Assembly (NCBI GenBank): GCA_964498765.1
Contig: CAZCIU010000006.1
Location: 10,183 to 74,182, forward strand
DNA length: 64,000 bases
From: UPXZ01 sp964498765
GTDB lineage: Bacteria; Bacteroidota; Bacteroidia; Bacteroidales; Paludibacteraceae
Reading direction: 5' to 3'
This document shows, piece by piece, positions 1-8,113 of this stretch (the stretch's first letter is position 1; every line of letters starts with the position of its first letter). Both the position numbers and the translations under genes were made by a program. The notes beneath the pieces were generated by a model. It made no database searches, had not been told where the DNA came from, and saw only the letters and a list, made by a program, of their open reading frames with translations.

Positions 1-1
1 T

Positions 2-715
2 TTTGACCCGAATAAAAAATATCCTACTTTGCTGTATTGCCAAGGCGGACCGCAATCGGCTGTCAGCCAATTCTGGTCGTATCGTTGGAATTTCCAGATC
101 ATGGCAGCGAATGATTACATTATCGTTGCACCCAACCGTCGCGGATTGCCGGGCTTTGGACACGACTGGCTAACGCAAATCAGCGGCGATTACGGCGGTC
201 AGAATATGAAAGATTACCTTTCTGCGATTGATGAAGTGAGCAAAGAGCCTTTCGTAGATACGGATAAATTGGGTTGTGTGGGGGCAAGTTATGGCGGATT
301 TTCCGTGTTCTGGTTGGCAGGGCATCACAACAAGCGCTTCAAAGCCTTTATCGCGCATGATGGAATGTTTAATTTTGAGCAGCAATACCTGGAAACCGAA
401 GAAATGTGGTTTGTAAACTGGGATTTGGGCGGAGCCTATTGGGAGAAAGACAATGCCGTTGCACAGCGCTCGTACGCCAATTCACCGCACCTGTTTGTGG
501 ATAAATGGGATACACCGATTTTAGTCATCCACGGCGAGAAAGACTACCGCATTCTGGCATCACAAGGCATGGCGGCATTTAACGCAGCAGTTTTACGCGG
601 CATTCCGGCAGAATTACTTGTTTATCCCGATGAAAATCACTGGGTACTCCAACCGCAAAACGGTGTTCTTTGGCAGCGCACATTCTTCGGCTGGCTGGAT
701 AAGTGGCTGAAATAA
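2..715 (+). CDS. Prolyl oligopeptidase-family (S9) peptidase, C-terminal part, cut by window start
   Basis: This is the catalytic alpha/beta-hydrolase domain of an S9 serine peptidase (dipeptidyl or acylaminoacyl peptidase type). The reading frame is open from base 2, before any start codon, so the gene begins outside the window and the N-terminal propeller is missing. Visible family marks are the oxyanion region YCQGGPQ, the nucleophile elbow GASYGGF with Ser codon near base 289, the acid in GEKDYRI and the catalytic His in DENHWVL near the end. It ends in TAA at 713-715 and is followed by a 19-bp tandem repeat and a terminator hairpin. In Bacteroidota such enzymes are usually exported and digest peptides. 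The exact specificity cannot be told from this fragment. Confidence 0.9.
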   Translation, partial: FDPNKKYPTLLYCQGGPQSAVSQFWSYRWNFQIMAANDYIIVAPNRRGLPGFGHDWLTQISGDYGGQNMKDYLSAIDEVSKEPFVDTDKLGCVGASYGGFSVFWLAGHHNKRFKAFIAHDGMFNFEQQYLETEEMWFVNWDLGGAYWEKDNAVAQRSYANSPHLFVDKWDTPILVIHGEKDYRILASQGMAAFNAAVLRGIPAELLVYPDENHWVLQPQNGVLWQRTFFGWLDKWLK

Positions 716-722
716 TTCGGTC

Positions 723-798
723 CTCTGACATTCTTGAGGAACTCGGACATTCCTGCGGTCTTCGGACATTCTTGAGGATCTCGGACATTCCTGTCCGA
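723..798. repeat. Four tandem 19-bp units, alternating in two types
   Basis: Units lie at 723-741, 742-760, 761-779 and 780-798 and share the core CGGACATTC (TGACATTC in the first). Units 1 and 3 continue TTGAGGA, while units 2 and 4 continue CTG, so the real period may be 38 bp. The last unit forms a perfect hairpin, CTCGGACA-TTCC-TGTCCGAG (780-799). It lies between the peptidase stop codon and a terminator. Confidence 0.85.
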
Positions 799-816
799 GA
801 ATAAAAAAACACAAAA

Positions 817-857
817 AGCCAGGCTATGGTTCTATTCCATTGGCTTGGCTTTCTTTT
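817..857 (+). terminator. Rho-independent terminator after the S9 peptidase gene
   Basis: Arms AGCCAGGCTA (817-826) and TGGCTTGGCT (841-850) pair with two G-U wobbles and are followed by TTCTTTTTTATTT. Confidence 0.75.
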
Positions 858-939
858 TTATTTACTTTTATTTAAATAATGTTAAATCTGCAGAACCAAT
901 GCAGCGTTTTGCCACATTTTTCCATCATATAGAAAACGA

Positions 940-1494
940 GTGATGAATTCGGACAGAGAACAACTTATAATTGCCGGCTGCCAAAAGGGTGAGACGTGGG
1001 CAAGAAGGGAATTGTATGAGAAATTTGCCCCTTCTATGTTGCCGCTGTGCGTGCGCTACGTGGCGGATATGGATGCCGCGAAAGATGTGCTGCAAGATGG
1101 ATTTATCAAAGTTTTTACCCGTTTTAACACGTATGAAGCAAAGGGCTCTTTGGGAGGTTGGATGAGGCAGATATTTGTGAATACGGCTTTGGAGTACCTG
1201 GTGAAAAATGAGCCTTTCAATCACAGTGTTTCGGTGGATGATTATTCGGTCATGGATGATTACAGTCACTTTGCACTGGAAAAAATATCCGCAGATGATT
1301 TGATAGAGTGCATTTCGGAGCTTCCCGCCCGATGCAGAACAGTGTTTAATATGTATGCAATCGAGGGTTACTCACACGCCGAAATTGGTGAGAAAATGGG
1401 AATTCAGGAAAATTCATCCAGAGCGCAGTTTGCAAGAGCTCGAAAACAGTTGCAAGAAATGGTAAGCGAATTAATGAAGAAAAACAATGTCTGA
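940..1494 (+). CDS. ECF-type RNA polymerase sigma-70 factor
   Basis: This 184-residue protein has the two-domain ECF layout. A sigma-2 region (about residues 25-95) contains DAAKDVLQDGFIKVF, which binds core polymerase and the -10 region. A sigma-4 helix-turn-helix (about 125-180) contains LPARCRTVFNMYAIEGYSH and reads the -35 region. The start is GTG at 940 or the ATG immediately after at 943; the latter would make it one residue shorter. Its end overlaps by 8 bp the next gene, which has an anti-sigma-like layout, so the two are very likely translated together as a sigma/anti-sigma pair. The small membrane protein and the serpin downstream are spaced only 28-29 bp apart and probably share the transcript. 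The regulon cannot be told from sequence. Confidence 0.93.
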   Translation: MMNSDREQLIIAGCQKGETWARRELYEKFAPSMLPLCVRYVADMDAAKDVLQDGFIKVFTRFNTYEAKGSLGGWMRQIFVNTALEYLVKNEPFNHSVSVDDYSVMDDYSHFALEKISADDLIECISELPARCRTVFNMYAIEGYSHAEIGEKMGIQENSSRAQFARARKQLQEMVSELMKKNNV

Positions 1495-2788
1495 GAAAGA
1501 TAAACAAATACAAGAGGATATTTTCAGCCAAAAAATTAAAGAAAAGCTGGAAAATCATTCCATGCCGGTGGACGAAAGCATCTGGCAAGGAATTGAGGAG
1601 AAACTGGCTCCACCACGCAAAAAAGCCGTTCCGCTCTGGTATTGGCTATCGGGTGGAGTAGCGGCAGCTATCGCATTGCTGTTGTTGGTAAATCCCTTTG
1701 GCTCAAATGAGAACAAACCACTTATAAGCGATAAAACTGCGATTGAAAAGCCAGTTGAGACACCAAAAATGCAAGAAATACAGGAAATTGAACAGGCAAC
1801 TGAAGAAAATCCGGCTCAATTCCCAATGGAATTCTTAAACGAAAAATCCAAGAAAGCAAAACTGGGTCTTCAAAAACCGAAACGCTCTGTATTATTAGTT
1901 ACAGGAAATGCTATTTCTCAGAAATCAACTACTGAAACAACTGAAATTTCTGAAGTTTCAGAGCCTCAAATCATAACAGATATTATTTCTGAAAAAGAAA
2001 AATCTGCTTCAACTTCAGAAGTAGCTCAAACAGATAAAAAACAGAGCAACAAACAAAAAATCGATGCATTGCCCGACTTAAATGATTATCCGGAAGTGAT
2101 TGCACCAGCAAAATCCCGCAAAAAACGACCTTTGCTTTTAGCGGCTTCGATGGAAACGGGAGGTGCTATCAGCAAGCACGGAATGGATTACGCGCCTATG
2201 TACTCGGAGTATGCTAATGGTCCAAGCTTGGTGAAATCTGACATGGCCAGCCGATATACCTCTGTGTTGGACGTCAGCGATTTTTCAAATGCACGTCACC
2301 TGCCGCCGCTTTCCGTGGGGCTTACACTTGTGAAAACGCTGAATGAAACATTCGGAATTGAGAGTGGCTTGGTTTACACGTTTTTGAAATCGGAATATAC
2401 GCGTCCCGGCCTCACATCGCACAAAGCCGATTTGAACTTGCATTACCTGGGCGTGCCGCTCAACTTGCAAATGAACATGCTGAAAAAACCGAACTGGAAA
2501 ATTTATCTTTCGGCTGGAGGAATGATTGAAAAAGGCTTGCGTTCCATTTACCGACAGGAAATTGTGGATGGTGCGGAAACGATTAGTACCAATATAAAAG
2601 AGAACATCGACGGCGTACAATGGTCGCTGAATTCTGCGTTGGGAATAGATGTGAAAATTCAGAAACATGTAAGCCTCTTTGCAGAGCCGAAACTGGTGTA
2701 TTATCTGGATAATAATCAGCCGGCAAGTGCCAGAACGGAAAATCCGCTTTATTTTGGAATTAGCGGAGGAATGCGAATTGAGTTATAA
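1487..2788 (+). CDS. Putative anti-sigma factor with C-terminal outer-membrane beta-barrel-like domain
   Basis: The 433-residue product begins with a short polar cytoplasmic-type segment (1-49) holding the motif MPVDESIWQGIEEKL. One hydrophobic helix (about 51-70) follows, then a long Ser/Thr/Glu/Lys-rich linker (about 75-205). The C-terminal part (about 210-433) has alternating hydrophobic residues and ends like a PorT/outer-membrane beta-barrel domain (FGISGGMRIEL). It overlaps the ECF sigma gene by 8 bp, the usual arrangement for a cognate anti-sigma factor, and such fusions are common in Bacteroidota. The role is inferred from position and layout; no zinc-binding ZAS motif is seen. How one protein could have both an inner-membrane helix and a barrel is unclear, and the C-terminal part may instead fold in the periplasm. 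Confidence 0.75.
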   Translation: MSEKDKQIQEDIFSQKIKEKLENHSMPVDESIWQGIEEKLAPPRKKAVPLWYWLSGGVAAAIALLLLVNPFGSNENKPLISDKTAIEKPVETPKMQEIQEIEQATEENPAQFPMEFLNEKSKKAKLGLQKPKRSVLLVTGNAISQKSTTETTEISEVSEPQIITDIISEKEKSASTSEVAQTDKKQSNKQKIDALPDLNDYPEVIAPAKSRKKRPLLLAASMETGGAISKHGMDYAPMYSEYANGPSLVKSDMASRYTSVLDVSDFSNARHLPPLSVGLTLVKTLNETFGIESGLVYTFLKSEYTRPGLTSHKADLNLHYLGVPLNLQMNMLKKPNWKIYLSAGGMIEKGLRSIYRQEIVDGAETISTNIKENIDGVQWSLNSALGIDVKIQKHVSLFAEPKLVYYLDNNQPASARTENPLYFGISGGMRIEL

Positions 2789-2816
2789 GACCTTAAATTT
2801 TTCCCTAAAATATACC

Positions 2817-3023
2817 ATGACACAAGAACAGATTTACACACGCAAGAAAAAAATTGCTCGGTTTTGCTTTGTCCTGCTTGTTTTAATAACAAGTTTTGGC
2901 TTTTGGAAAGCGATATATGAAAATCCGGAAATTCGCACCAATTCAAAACAATTTTTTATGGCCGATACCGAAAATCAAGCATCACCCGTATTCTTTTGGA
3001 TTGGGCGAAACAGCGATAAATAG
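2817..3023 (+). CDS. Small single-pass membrane protein, unknown function
   Basis: This 68-residue protein starts at ATG 2817, 28 bp after the anti-sigma gene. The longer open frame beginning at 2679 is mostly overlap with that gene and is not used. The protein has a basic start (TRKKK), one transmembrane helix (about residues 14-32, FCFVLLVLITSFGFWKAI) and a short polar tail. It probably sits in the inner membrane with its tail in the periplasm. Only position links it to the sigma/anti-sigma pair upstream and the serpin 29 bp downstream. I do not recognise a family, and it may be lineage-specific. Confidence 0.6.
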   Translation: MTQEQIYTRKKKIARFCFVLLVLITSFGFWKAIYENPEIRTNSKQFFMADTENQASPVFFWIGRNSDK

Positions 3024-3052
3024 AAAAAACTAATCAATAATACCTTATAGTT

Positions 3053-4276
3053 ATGAGAAAAATACTTGCTTTTATGCTAATTGCAACGCTACTCCTGGCT
3101 TGTGAAAAGAAACAACAACCAATTTTTGAAGAAAAACCGCTTGTACTCAATGCAGTGCAGAAAATCCGTGTGGCACAAGACAATGATTTTGCATTTGAGC
3201 TAATGAAACAAACGCTCGCGGAATACAGTGATAAAAGTAATATTTTTATTTCGCCATTGAGTGTGAGCATGGCACTGGGAATGACGCGCAACGGAGCTAT
3301 CAACGACACGAAAACGGAAATGGATGCAGCTTTGAAATTGAGAGGAATGTCTGATACCGAAATCAACGAGTACTACAAATTGATGCAAAACTCACTGCCT
3401 TTGGTTGATTCGAAAACGAAATTCATCCTCGCAAACTCAATCTGGTATCGAAATAGTTTTCAGGTTAAACCGGAATTTTTGAAAACAAATGTTGATTATT
3501 TTAATTCGGAAGTGGCTGCATTGGATTTCGATGATCCTAAATCGGTGGATATTATCAATAACTGGTGTAGCGATAAAACAAATGGATTAATTCCTCAGGT
3601 GCTCAACAGAATTTCCTCAGAGCAAATGATGTTTTTGATAAATGCCATTTATTTCAAGGGTGCTTGGGTTACTAAATTCGATAAAAAGAAAACTTCAGAA
3701 CGTGAATTTACCAATGAGCTGGGTGAAAAATCGAAGGTAAATATGATGCATTTGACAGATACATTTGCCTATTCAGAAGATAATTTTGCTCAATACCTGG
3801 ATATGCCTTACGGAAATAAATCCTTTAGTATGACCGTGATATTGCCTAAAGGAAACAATCAAGCGAAGAATGTTTTTGAAACCCTCAGCACCGGACAATT
3901 GAATGAGAGCATTTCCAAGCAAAGAATGGAGAAAGTTAATCTTTATTTCCCACGTTTTAATGTGAAAAATTCATTGGACTTAGTTCCTGTTTTGCAGTCG
4001 ATGGGAATGAACAAAGCGTTTACAACATCGGCTGAGCTTGACAATATTGCCGTAATGAAACCGCTCTATATAGATATGGTAAAGCATGACAGCTACGTTG
4101 AAGTCACTGAGGAAGGAACAGAAGCTGCTGCTGTAACGACTGTAGGAGTTGGAGCTACTTCAGTGCCAATTATTCAAGATTTCATAGTGAATAAGCCCTT
4201 TGCATTTGTAATCCGAGAGAAAAATTCAGGAATAATTCTATTTGTTGGAAAAATTGGAAATGTAAAGAAATTCTGA
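3053..4276 (+). CDS. Serpin-family protease inhibitor, lipoprotein
   Basis: The 407-residue protein has a lipoprotein signal (MRKILAFMLIATLLLAC, lipid Cys17) and a complete serpin fold of normal length. Recognisable segments are NIFISPLSVSMALGMTRNGA, LINAIYFKGAW and the C-terminal NKPFAFVIREKNSGIILFVGKI. The reactive-centre loop hinge EEGTEAAAVTT has small residues at P12-P8, as inhibitory serpins need for loop insertion. Counting from the hinge, P1-P1' falls at Thr-Ser in GATSVP, which does not suggest a trypsin-like target; the loop is slightly long, so P1 is uncertain by two residues. The inhibitor is presumably displayed on the cell surface or in the periplasm. It is the last gene of the apparent ECF sigma operon, so it may be a regulated defence against proteases of neighbours, prey or host. 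Confidence 0.95.
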   Translation: MRKILAFMLIATLLLACEKKQQPIFEEKPLVLNAVQKIRVAQDNDFAFELMKQTLAEYSDKSNIFISPLSVSMALGMTRNGAINDTKTEMDAALKLRGMSDTEINEYYKLMQNSLPLVDSKTKFILANSIWYRNSFQVKPEFLKTNVDYFNSEVAALDFDDPKSVDIINNWCSDKTNGLIPQVLNRISSEQMMFLINAIYFKGAWVTKFDKKKTSEREFTNELGEKSKVNMMHLTDTFAYSEDNFAQYLDMPYGNKSFSMTVILPKGNNQAKNVFETLSTGQLNESISKQRMEKVNLYFPRFNVKNSLDLVPVLQSMGMNKAFTTSAELDNIAVMKPLYIDMVKHDSYVEVTEEGTEAAAVTTVGVGATSVPIIQDFIVNKPFAFVIREKNSGIILFVGKIGNVKKF

Positions 4277-4353
4277 AAAGATGCTCACAAGATGTACGAT
4301 AAAAAGACGACATACTAATTTAGAAACGGAACAAAGAACACAACTCATTTACC

Positions 4354-4421
4354 GTTAGTTGAGCTTGTAAATAACTGGTAGTTGAGCTTGTAAATAACTG
4401 GTAGTTGAGCTTGTAAATTAC
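4354..4421. repeat. Three near-identical 23-bp tandem repeats
   Basis: The core TAGTTGAGCTTGTAAAT is repeated at a 23-bp period (copies beginning near 4356, 4379 and 4402). The copies share TTGAGCTTGT with the palindromes just downstream but have lost the right arm. Confidence 0.85.
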
Positions 4422-4495
4422 GGTGGTTGAGCTTGTCGAAACCACCTAATAACCTAATAACTCAATGACCGGTAGTTGAGCTTGTCGAAACTACC
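4422..4495. repeat. Two REP-like 25-bp palindromes with covarying stems
   Basis: The palindromes lie at 4422-4446 and 4471-4495. Both have the shape stem-GAGCTTGTCGA-stem. The first has arms GGTGGTT/AACCACC and the second GGTAGTT/AACTACC. The single arm difference is compensated on the other side, so the hairpin is what is conserved. A 24-bp AT-rich spacer separates them. Confidence 0.85.
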
Positions 4496-4534
4496 CAATA
4501 ACTCAATAACTAACTATTAACCCCAATATCAATT

Positions 4535-5815
4535 ATGAAACGTATTAATTATTTATTTTTATTTTTGGCAGCATTTCTTTTGAATGCTTGTTCAGACACC
4601 GGCGAGGAAACCATTACCTACAAAATTAATGAACCGGTTTTTATGTCAATGGATGCCTTCCGAAAATCGGTTCGAGTAAGCCCCGAGCCGCAGGAAATTA
4701 AAAAACAAGGTAAAATTGCTTTTTTCGAAGGCTTTATGTACATTTCCGAGCCTGAAAAAGGCATTCACATTATTGACAATCGCAATCCCGCCAAACCACT
4801 TCCGGTAGGATTTATCGAACTGCTGGGAAATGTGGATATGGCGATAAAAGATAATGTTATGTATGCGGACTCATACATCGATTTGGTCTGGTTTGACATT
4901 TCAAATCCGTCCAATCCGAAACTACTGGGAAGAAAAGAGAATGTATTTCCAACTGCATTGCCGGCGTCAGATAACAATTACATCTACGACTACGAACAGG
5001 CAAATGACCGCAGCAAAGGTATTGTTATTGGTTGGGTAGTGCGCGAGCGAACCGAAGAATATGTTTGGCGCAGAGGAACTTCCAGCTGGTGGGGCGGCGG
5101 TTTTGAGAATTTCGATGCATCTGCTCCAACAGCTAATGCCGGTGGTGGCGGAATTGGAAAAACCGGTTCTATGTCACGCTTTGCCATTTACAAAAGTTTC
5201 TTGTACACCGTGCTTAATAATCAATTGGGCGTTTTCAACATCGAAGCAGCCACACCGCAGCAGATGGGAGAAAATTTCTATGTGGGTTGGAATGTGGAGA
5301 CAATTTTCAGCTACAAAGATTATATGTACATGGGAACGCCTACCGGAATGATTATATATTCGATTGCAGATCCAGTGAAACCGGAACGAATTGCTTCCGT
5401 TCAGCATATTTTGGGTTGTGATCCGGTTGTAGTGGAAGATGATATTGCTTATGTTACTATTCATTCAGGCAATTTCTGTGGTCAGAATTCCAATCAACTG
5501 CTGATTTACAACGTAGAAAATCCGCGTCATCCAAAGCATATTGTTACTTATGAAATGAAAAATCCGAAAGGACTTGGAATTGACCAGGGAACTTTGTTTG
5601 TGTGTGACGAAGGACTGAAAGTGTTCAACGCTGAAGACCCATTGTCGCTAATGTCTGCGGATAATAAACTGGCTCACTACAGCGGCATGGACGGTTACGA
5701 CTTAATTCCATTTAACAAAACGCTGATGATGATAGCATCCGATGGAATTTATCAATACGATTATACCGATGTGAAAAATATCAAGCCACTGAGCAAATTG
5801 AGTATAGGAAAATAA
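4535..5815 (+). CDS. LVIVD-repeat beta-propeller-like lipoprotein
   Basis: The 426-residue protein opens with a lipoprotein signal (LFLAAFLLNAC, Cys19). It then carries several LVIVD-type repeats such as VWFDISNPSNPKLLG, MIIYSIADPVKPERIA and LLIYNVENPRHPKHIV, which build a beta-propeller-like surface. A Gly-rich insertion (about residues 185-210, including ANAGGGGIGKTG) interrupts the repeats. Proteins of this kind are common surface or periplasmic lipoproteins of Bacteroidota with no assigned function. It stands alone: repeats lie upstream and a strong terminator downstream. I cannot name a substrate or partner. Confidence 0.8.
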   Translation: MKRINYLFLFLAAFLLNACSDTGEETITYKINEPVFMSMDAFRKSVRVSPEPQEIKKQGKIAFFEGFMYISEPEKGIHIIDNRNPAKPLPVGFIELLGNVDMAIKDNVMYADSYIDLVWFDISNPSNPKLLGRKENVFPTALPASDNNYIYDYEQANDRSKGIVIGWVVRERTEEYVWRRGTSSWWGGGFENFDASAPTANAGGGGIGKTGSMSRFAIYKSFLYTVLNNQLGVFNIEAATPQQMGENFYVGWNVETIFSYKDYMYMGTPTGMIIYSIADPVKPERIASVQHILGCDPVVVEDDIAYVTIHSGNFCGQNSNQLLIYNVENPRHPKHIVTYEMKNPKGLGIDQGTLFVCDEGLKVFNAEDPLSLMSADNKLAHYSGMDGYDLIPFNKTLMMIASDGIYQYDYTDVKNIKPLSKLSIGK

Positions 5816-5890
5816 AATTCTGCTAATCTATCATAATCACTGACTTGTAATTTAACGCACACTTTGTGCTGACCTAAACCTTAATAGCTA

Positions 5891-5921
5891 AATCCCGCTG
5901 CTTTTGTGGCGGGATTTTTGT
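5891..5921 (+). terminator. Strong Rho-independent terminator after the LVIVD gene
   Basis: Perfect 8-bp stem AATCCCGC/GCGGGATT (5891-5898 and 5909-5916), followed by TTTTTG. Confidence 0.9.
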
Positions 5922-5966
5922 TTTGGAAACCAAGATAAGAAATGGCAATATATTCTTCAAAATCAT

Positions 5967-5974
5967 TAAATTTG
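5967..5974 (+). promoter_or_regulatory. Candidate -7 box for the DUF4923 gene
   Basis: TAAATTTG fits the Bacteroidota consensus TAnnTTTG, 23 bp before the start codon. No clear -33 TTTG is present. Confidence 0.5.
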
Positions 5975-5996
5975 CAAAAACATAATTTCAAAACCT

Positions 5997-6641
5997 ATGA
6001 AACTCAAAAATCAAATTTACATCGTGCTAATTAGTGCTGTTTTAGTTTTCAGTTCTTGTGGAACTTTGCTTGGCACTTCGGGAAATACAAAATCGGATAC
6101 CGATTCTAAATCTTCTACTACTGGAAAGGTTCTTGGCAGTATCTACGATGCCGTGATGGGAAAATTACCGCTTTCGCAGAAAAATATGGTCGGAACCTGG
6201 GATTTTCAGGGAACTTCCTGTGCTTTTGAATCTGAAAATCTGCTGAAAAAAGCCGGTGGAGTAGTTGTGGCGGCTCAAGTAGAAGAAAAATTTGATGAAA
6301 CCTGCCAAAAACTCGGTATTAATGAAAAAAACACCAGTTTTGTTTTCAACGCGGATAGCACGTATTCAGCCCGTATTGGCGGCGTGAAGATTTCCGGGAA
6401 ATACATACTTGACACACAAAACAAAAAAGTGAGAATGTCTTACTTGCTGGGTGTGGCGCATTTGGATGCATCGGTTGTAGTTTCCAATCGGGATATGAAA
6501 TTACTTTTCGATGCTGATTCGGTATTGAAACTGTTGAAGTTTATCAGTCAGTTCACCAATAATACATCCATCGAAGTACTTGGAAAAATGGCAGATATGT
6601 ACGATGGAATGTTGCTCGGATTTGATCTGCGAAAACAATGA
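5997..6641 (+). CDS. DUF4923-type lipocalin-like lipoprotein
   Basis: The 214-residue protein has a lipoprotein signal (IYIVLISAVLVFSSCGTLLG, Cys21) and a Ser/Thr/Asp-rich linker. A lipocalin-like domain begins at about residue 60 (KNMVGTWDFQGTSCAFESEN), and this opening matches the DUF4923 family of Bacteroidales as I recall it. A helical tail (about 175-214) follows. It is presumably anchored in the outer membrane facing the periplasm, and its function is unknown. The gene is monocistronic: it has its own -7 box 23 bp upstream and a terminator hairpin shared with the convergent GH57 gene. Confidence 0.75.
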   Translation: MKLKNQIYIVLISAVLVFSSCGTLLGTSGNTKSDTDSKSSTTGKVLGSIYDAVMGKLPLSQKNMVGTWDFQGTSCAFESENLLKKAGGVVVAAQVEEKFDETCQKLGINEKNTSFVFNADSTYSARIGGVKISGKYILDTQNKKVRMSYLLGVAHLDASVVVSNRDMKLLFDADSVLKLLKFISQFTNNTSIEVLGKMADMYDGMLLGFDLRKQ

Positions 6642-6663
6642 TTTTGTGATATTCAGATAAATC

Positions 6664-6699
6664 AAAAAGTGAGTTTGAAATCAGCAAACTCACTTTTTT
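6664..6699. terminator. Bidirectional terminator between convergent genes
   Basis: Perfect 12-bp stem AAAAGTGAGTTT/AAACTCACTTTT (6665-6676 and 6686-6697) with a 9-nt loop and a T-run on the plus strand. The minus strand also has a short T-run, so it may serve the GH57 operon too. Confidence 0.85.
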
Positions 6700-6730
6700 G
6701 TAATGTATTTTCAAATCGCAAAAACAAACT

Positions 6731-8014
6731 TTAGCTTGTTTTTGCTTTTCTTGCACGTACTTTTTTCAAATCTTCTTCCAGCCTCGCAATTTCTTTTTCC
6801 TGGCTGTTAATAGTTTTCAAAAGTGCATTCAGCTCTTCGTTTTCAATGCTCGTTGGATACAAAGCATCTACTCTGTCCAGGAAGTCGGCCAATACGTTCA
6901 TGTAGTTGGTGAAGGCATCGTAAGGCGATGAATAGTGCGTTCCAAAGGAATCAAAATGCGACATATAACGGAAATTATCGCTTGTTTGCAGCATTAACCA
7001 GTCGCGGTGAAGCGGTTTGTCTTTGGATAGATTTACACGCTCACTAACGGCGTAGAGCTTGTTTAGTGCTTCTTGTTGCAGGTCATTTCCATTCCAAACG
7101 CTAAGTCCTTTGTCAGCCGACCAGCTGATTGGGTGCGGTGCAGTAAGGCTGTCAACCGCATCAAATTTCTTCGCAATTTCAGATGGCAAAGCAAATGCGT
7201 GACCTTGCTCCATGGCGTGATAAGGAAGCGCTTTGAAGAATTCAAAAATTCCACTTTCTGCACGCTGATAATATCCCAAGGCTTCGTAACCCATCCAGAT
7301 ATTTACGATAGGTTGATTTTCAGGAATTTCACTAATCCAGCTGATGAATTTTCCGGCATCCAGCGGGAAATCAGACCAGGTATGATCCGAGAAGCGGAAC
7401 GAAATATCGTCGCTCAGTTTATTATTGCGAACCAGAAGTTTTAATTTTGGAATGTACGAGTGGTTGTAAACGCAGTTTGAACTTTTCCAGCCCATTACGT
7501 CTTTCACTTCTTCTATCAGCATGGTTTTGTAGCCCAAAGAGGATACAATTTCGCCGATTTCATCCGAATAAATCAATTCGGCATTTCTGAAAGTAGTGGG
7601 TTTCTTTCCGAATAAAGCTTCAATTTTTTTGCTGTGCAATTTTACTTGTTGCTCAAATTCATTTCTGTCGTAAACAGACGCCAATGAATGCGCGTATGGC
7701 TCTGCCAAAAACTCCACGCTGCCTGTTTTTGCCAGCTCTCTGAAGCTGTCGATTACTTCCGGTGCGTACTGTTCCAACTGCTCCAAAGCTACGCCGGAGA
7801 TAGAGAAAGCGCACTTGAATTTTCCATTTGAACTGCGCACCATCTCTGCAATAGTACGAGTTGCGGGCAGGTAAGCCTGTTCAACCTTGTTGCGGATTTG
7901 CTCTTCGGTCTGAAAATCATCATAATAATAATGATCCTGACCAATTTCAAAGAAACGATAGCGTTTCAAGCGCACCGGCTGATGAATTTCGAAGTATAAA
8001 CAAATGTTCTTCAT
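6731..8014 (-). CDS. GH57 alpha-amylase-like protein, catalytic aspartate apparently replaced
   Basis: This 427-residue protein belongs to the GH57 family. It starts with the region-1 motif HQP (residues 11-13) and carries the region-3 motif TFRNAEL with the expected nucleophile Glu146. Region 4, normally of the form FMDYETFG with the catalytic acid Asp, reads WMGYEALG here, with Gly242 in the Asp place. The protein may therefore be inactive or altered, like the amylase-like GH57 group known from Bacteroidota. The C-terminus is a coiled-coil helix (about 395-427). No signal peptide is seen, so it is cytoplasmic. It is last in a three-gene alpha-glucan cluster with a GT4 glycogen synthase-like gene and a debranching enzyme, which suggests a role in glycogen storage or breakdown. 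The alignment was made by eye. Confidence 0.85.
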   Translation of the reverse strand: MKNICLYFEIHQPVRLKRYRFFEIGQDHYYYDDFQTEEQIRNKVEQAYLPATRTIAEMVRSSNGKFKCAFSISGVALEQLEQYAPEVIDSFRELAKTGSVEFLAEPYAHSLASVYDRNEFEQQVKLHSKKIEALFGKKPTTFRNAELIYSDEIGEIVSSLGYKTMLIEEVKDVMGWKSSNCVYNHSYIPKLKLLVRNNKLSDDISFRFSDHTWSDFPLDAGKFISWISEIPENQPIVNIWMGYEALGYYQRAESGIFEFFKALPYHAMEQGHAFALPSEIAKKFDAVDSLTAPHPISWSADKGLSVWNGNDLQQEALNKLYAVSERVNLSKDKPLHRDWLMLQTSDNFRYMSHFDSFGTHYSSPYDAFTNYMNVLADFLDRVDALYPTSIENEELNALLKTINSQEKEIARLEEDLKKVRARKAKTS

Positions 8015-8113
8015 ATTTTTATGTCTTTAATTTTTTTAGATTTATGAAAAGATTCAAAGTTAGTCGAATTTTCAATCTTCAGACTTCTAACTTCAGACTT
8101 CTAATTTCTAATT

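Noticed and set aside
780..799. Terminator made by the last 19-bp repeat unit
   Set aside because: The hairpin is followed by an A-run, not a T-run, on the plus strand; the true terminator is at 817-857.
4354..4495. Possible CRISPR array
   Set aside because: Units are contiguous or palindromic with no unique spacers of constant length, and no cas genes are near.
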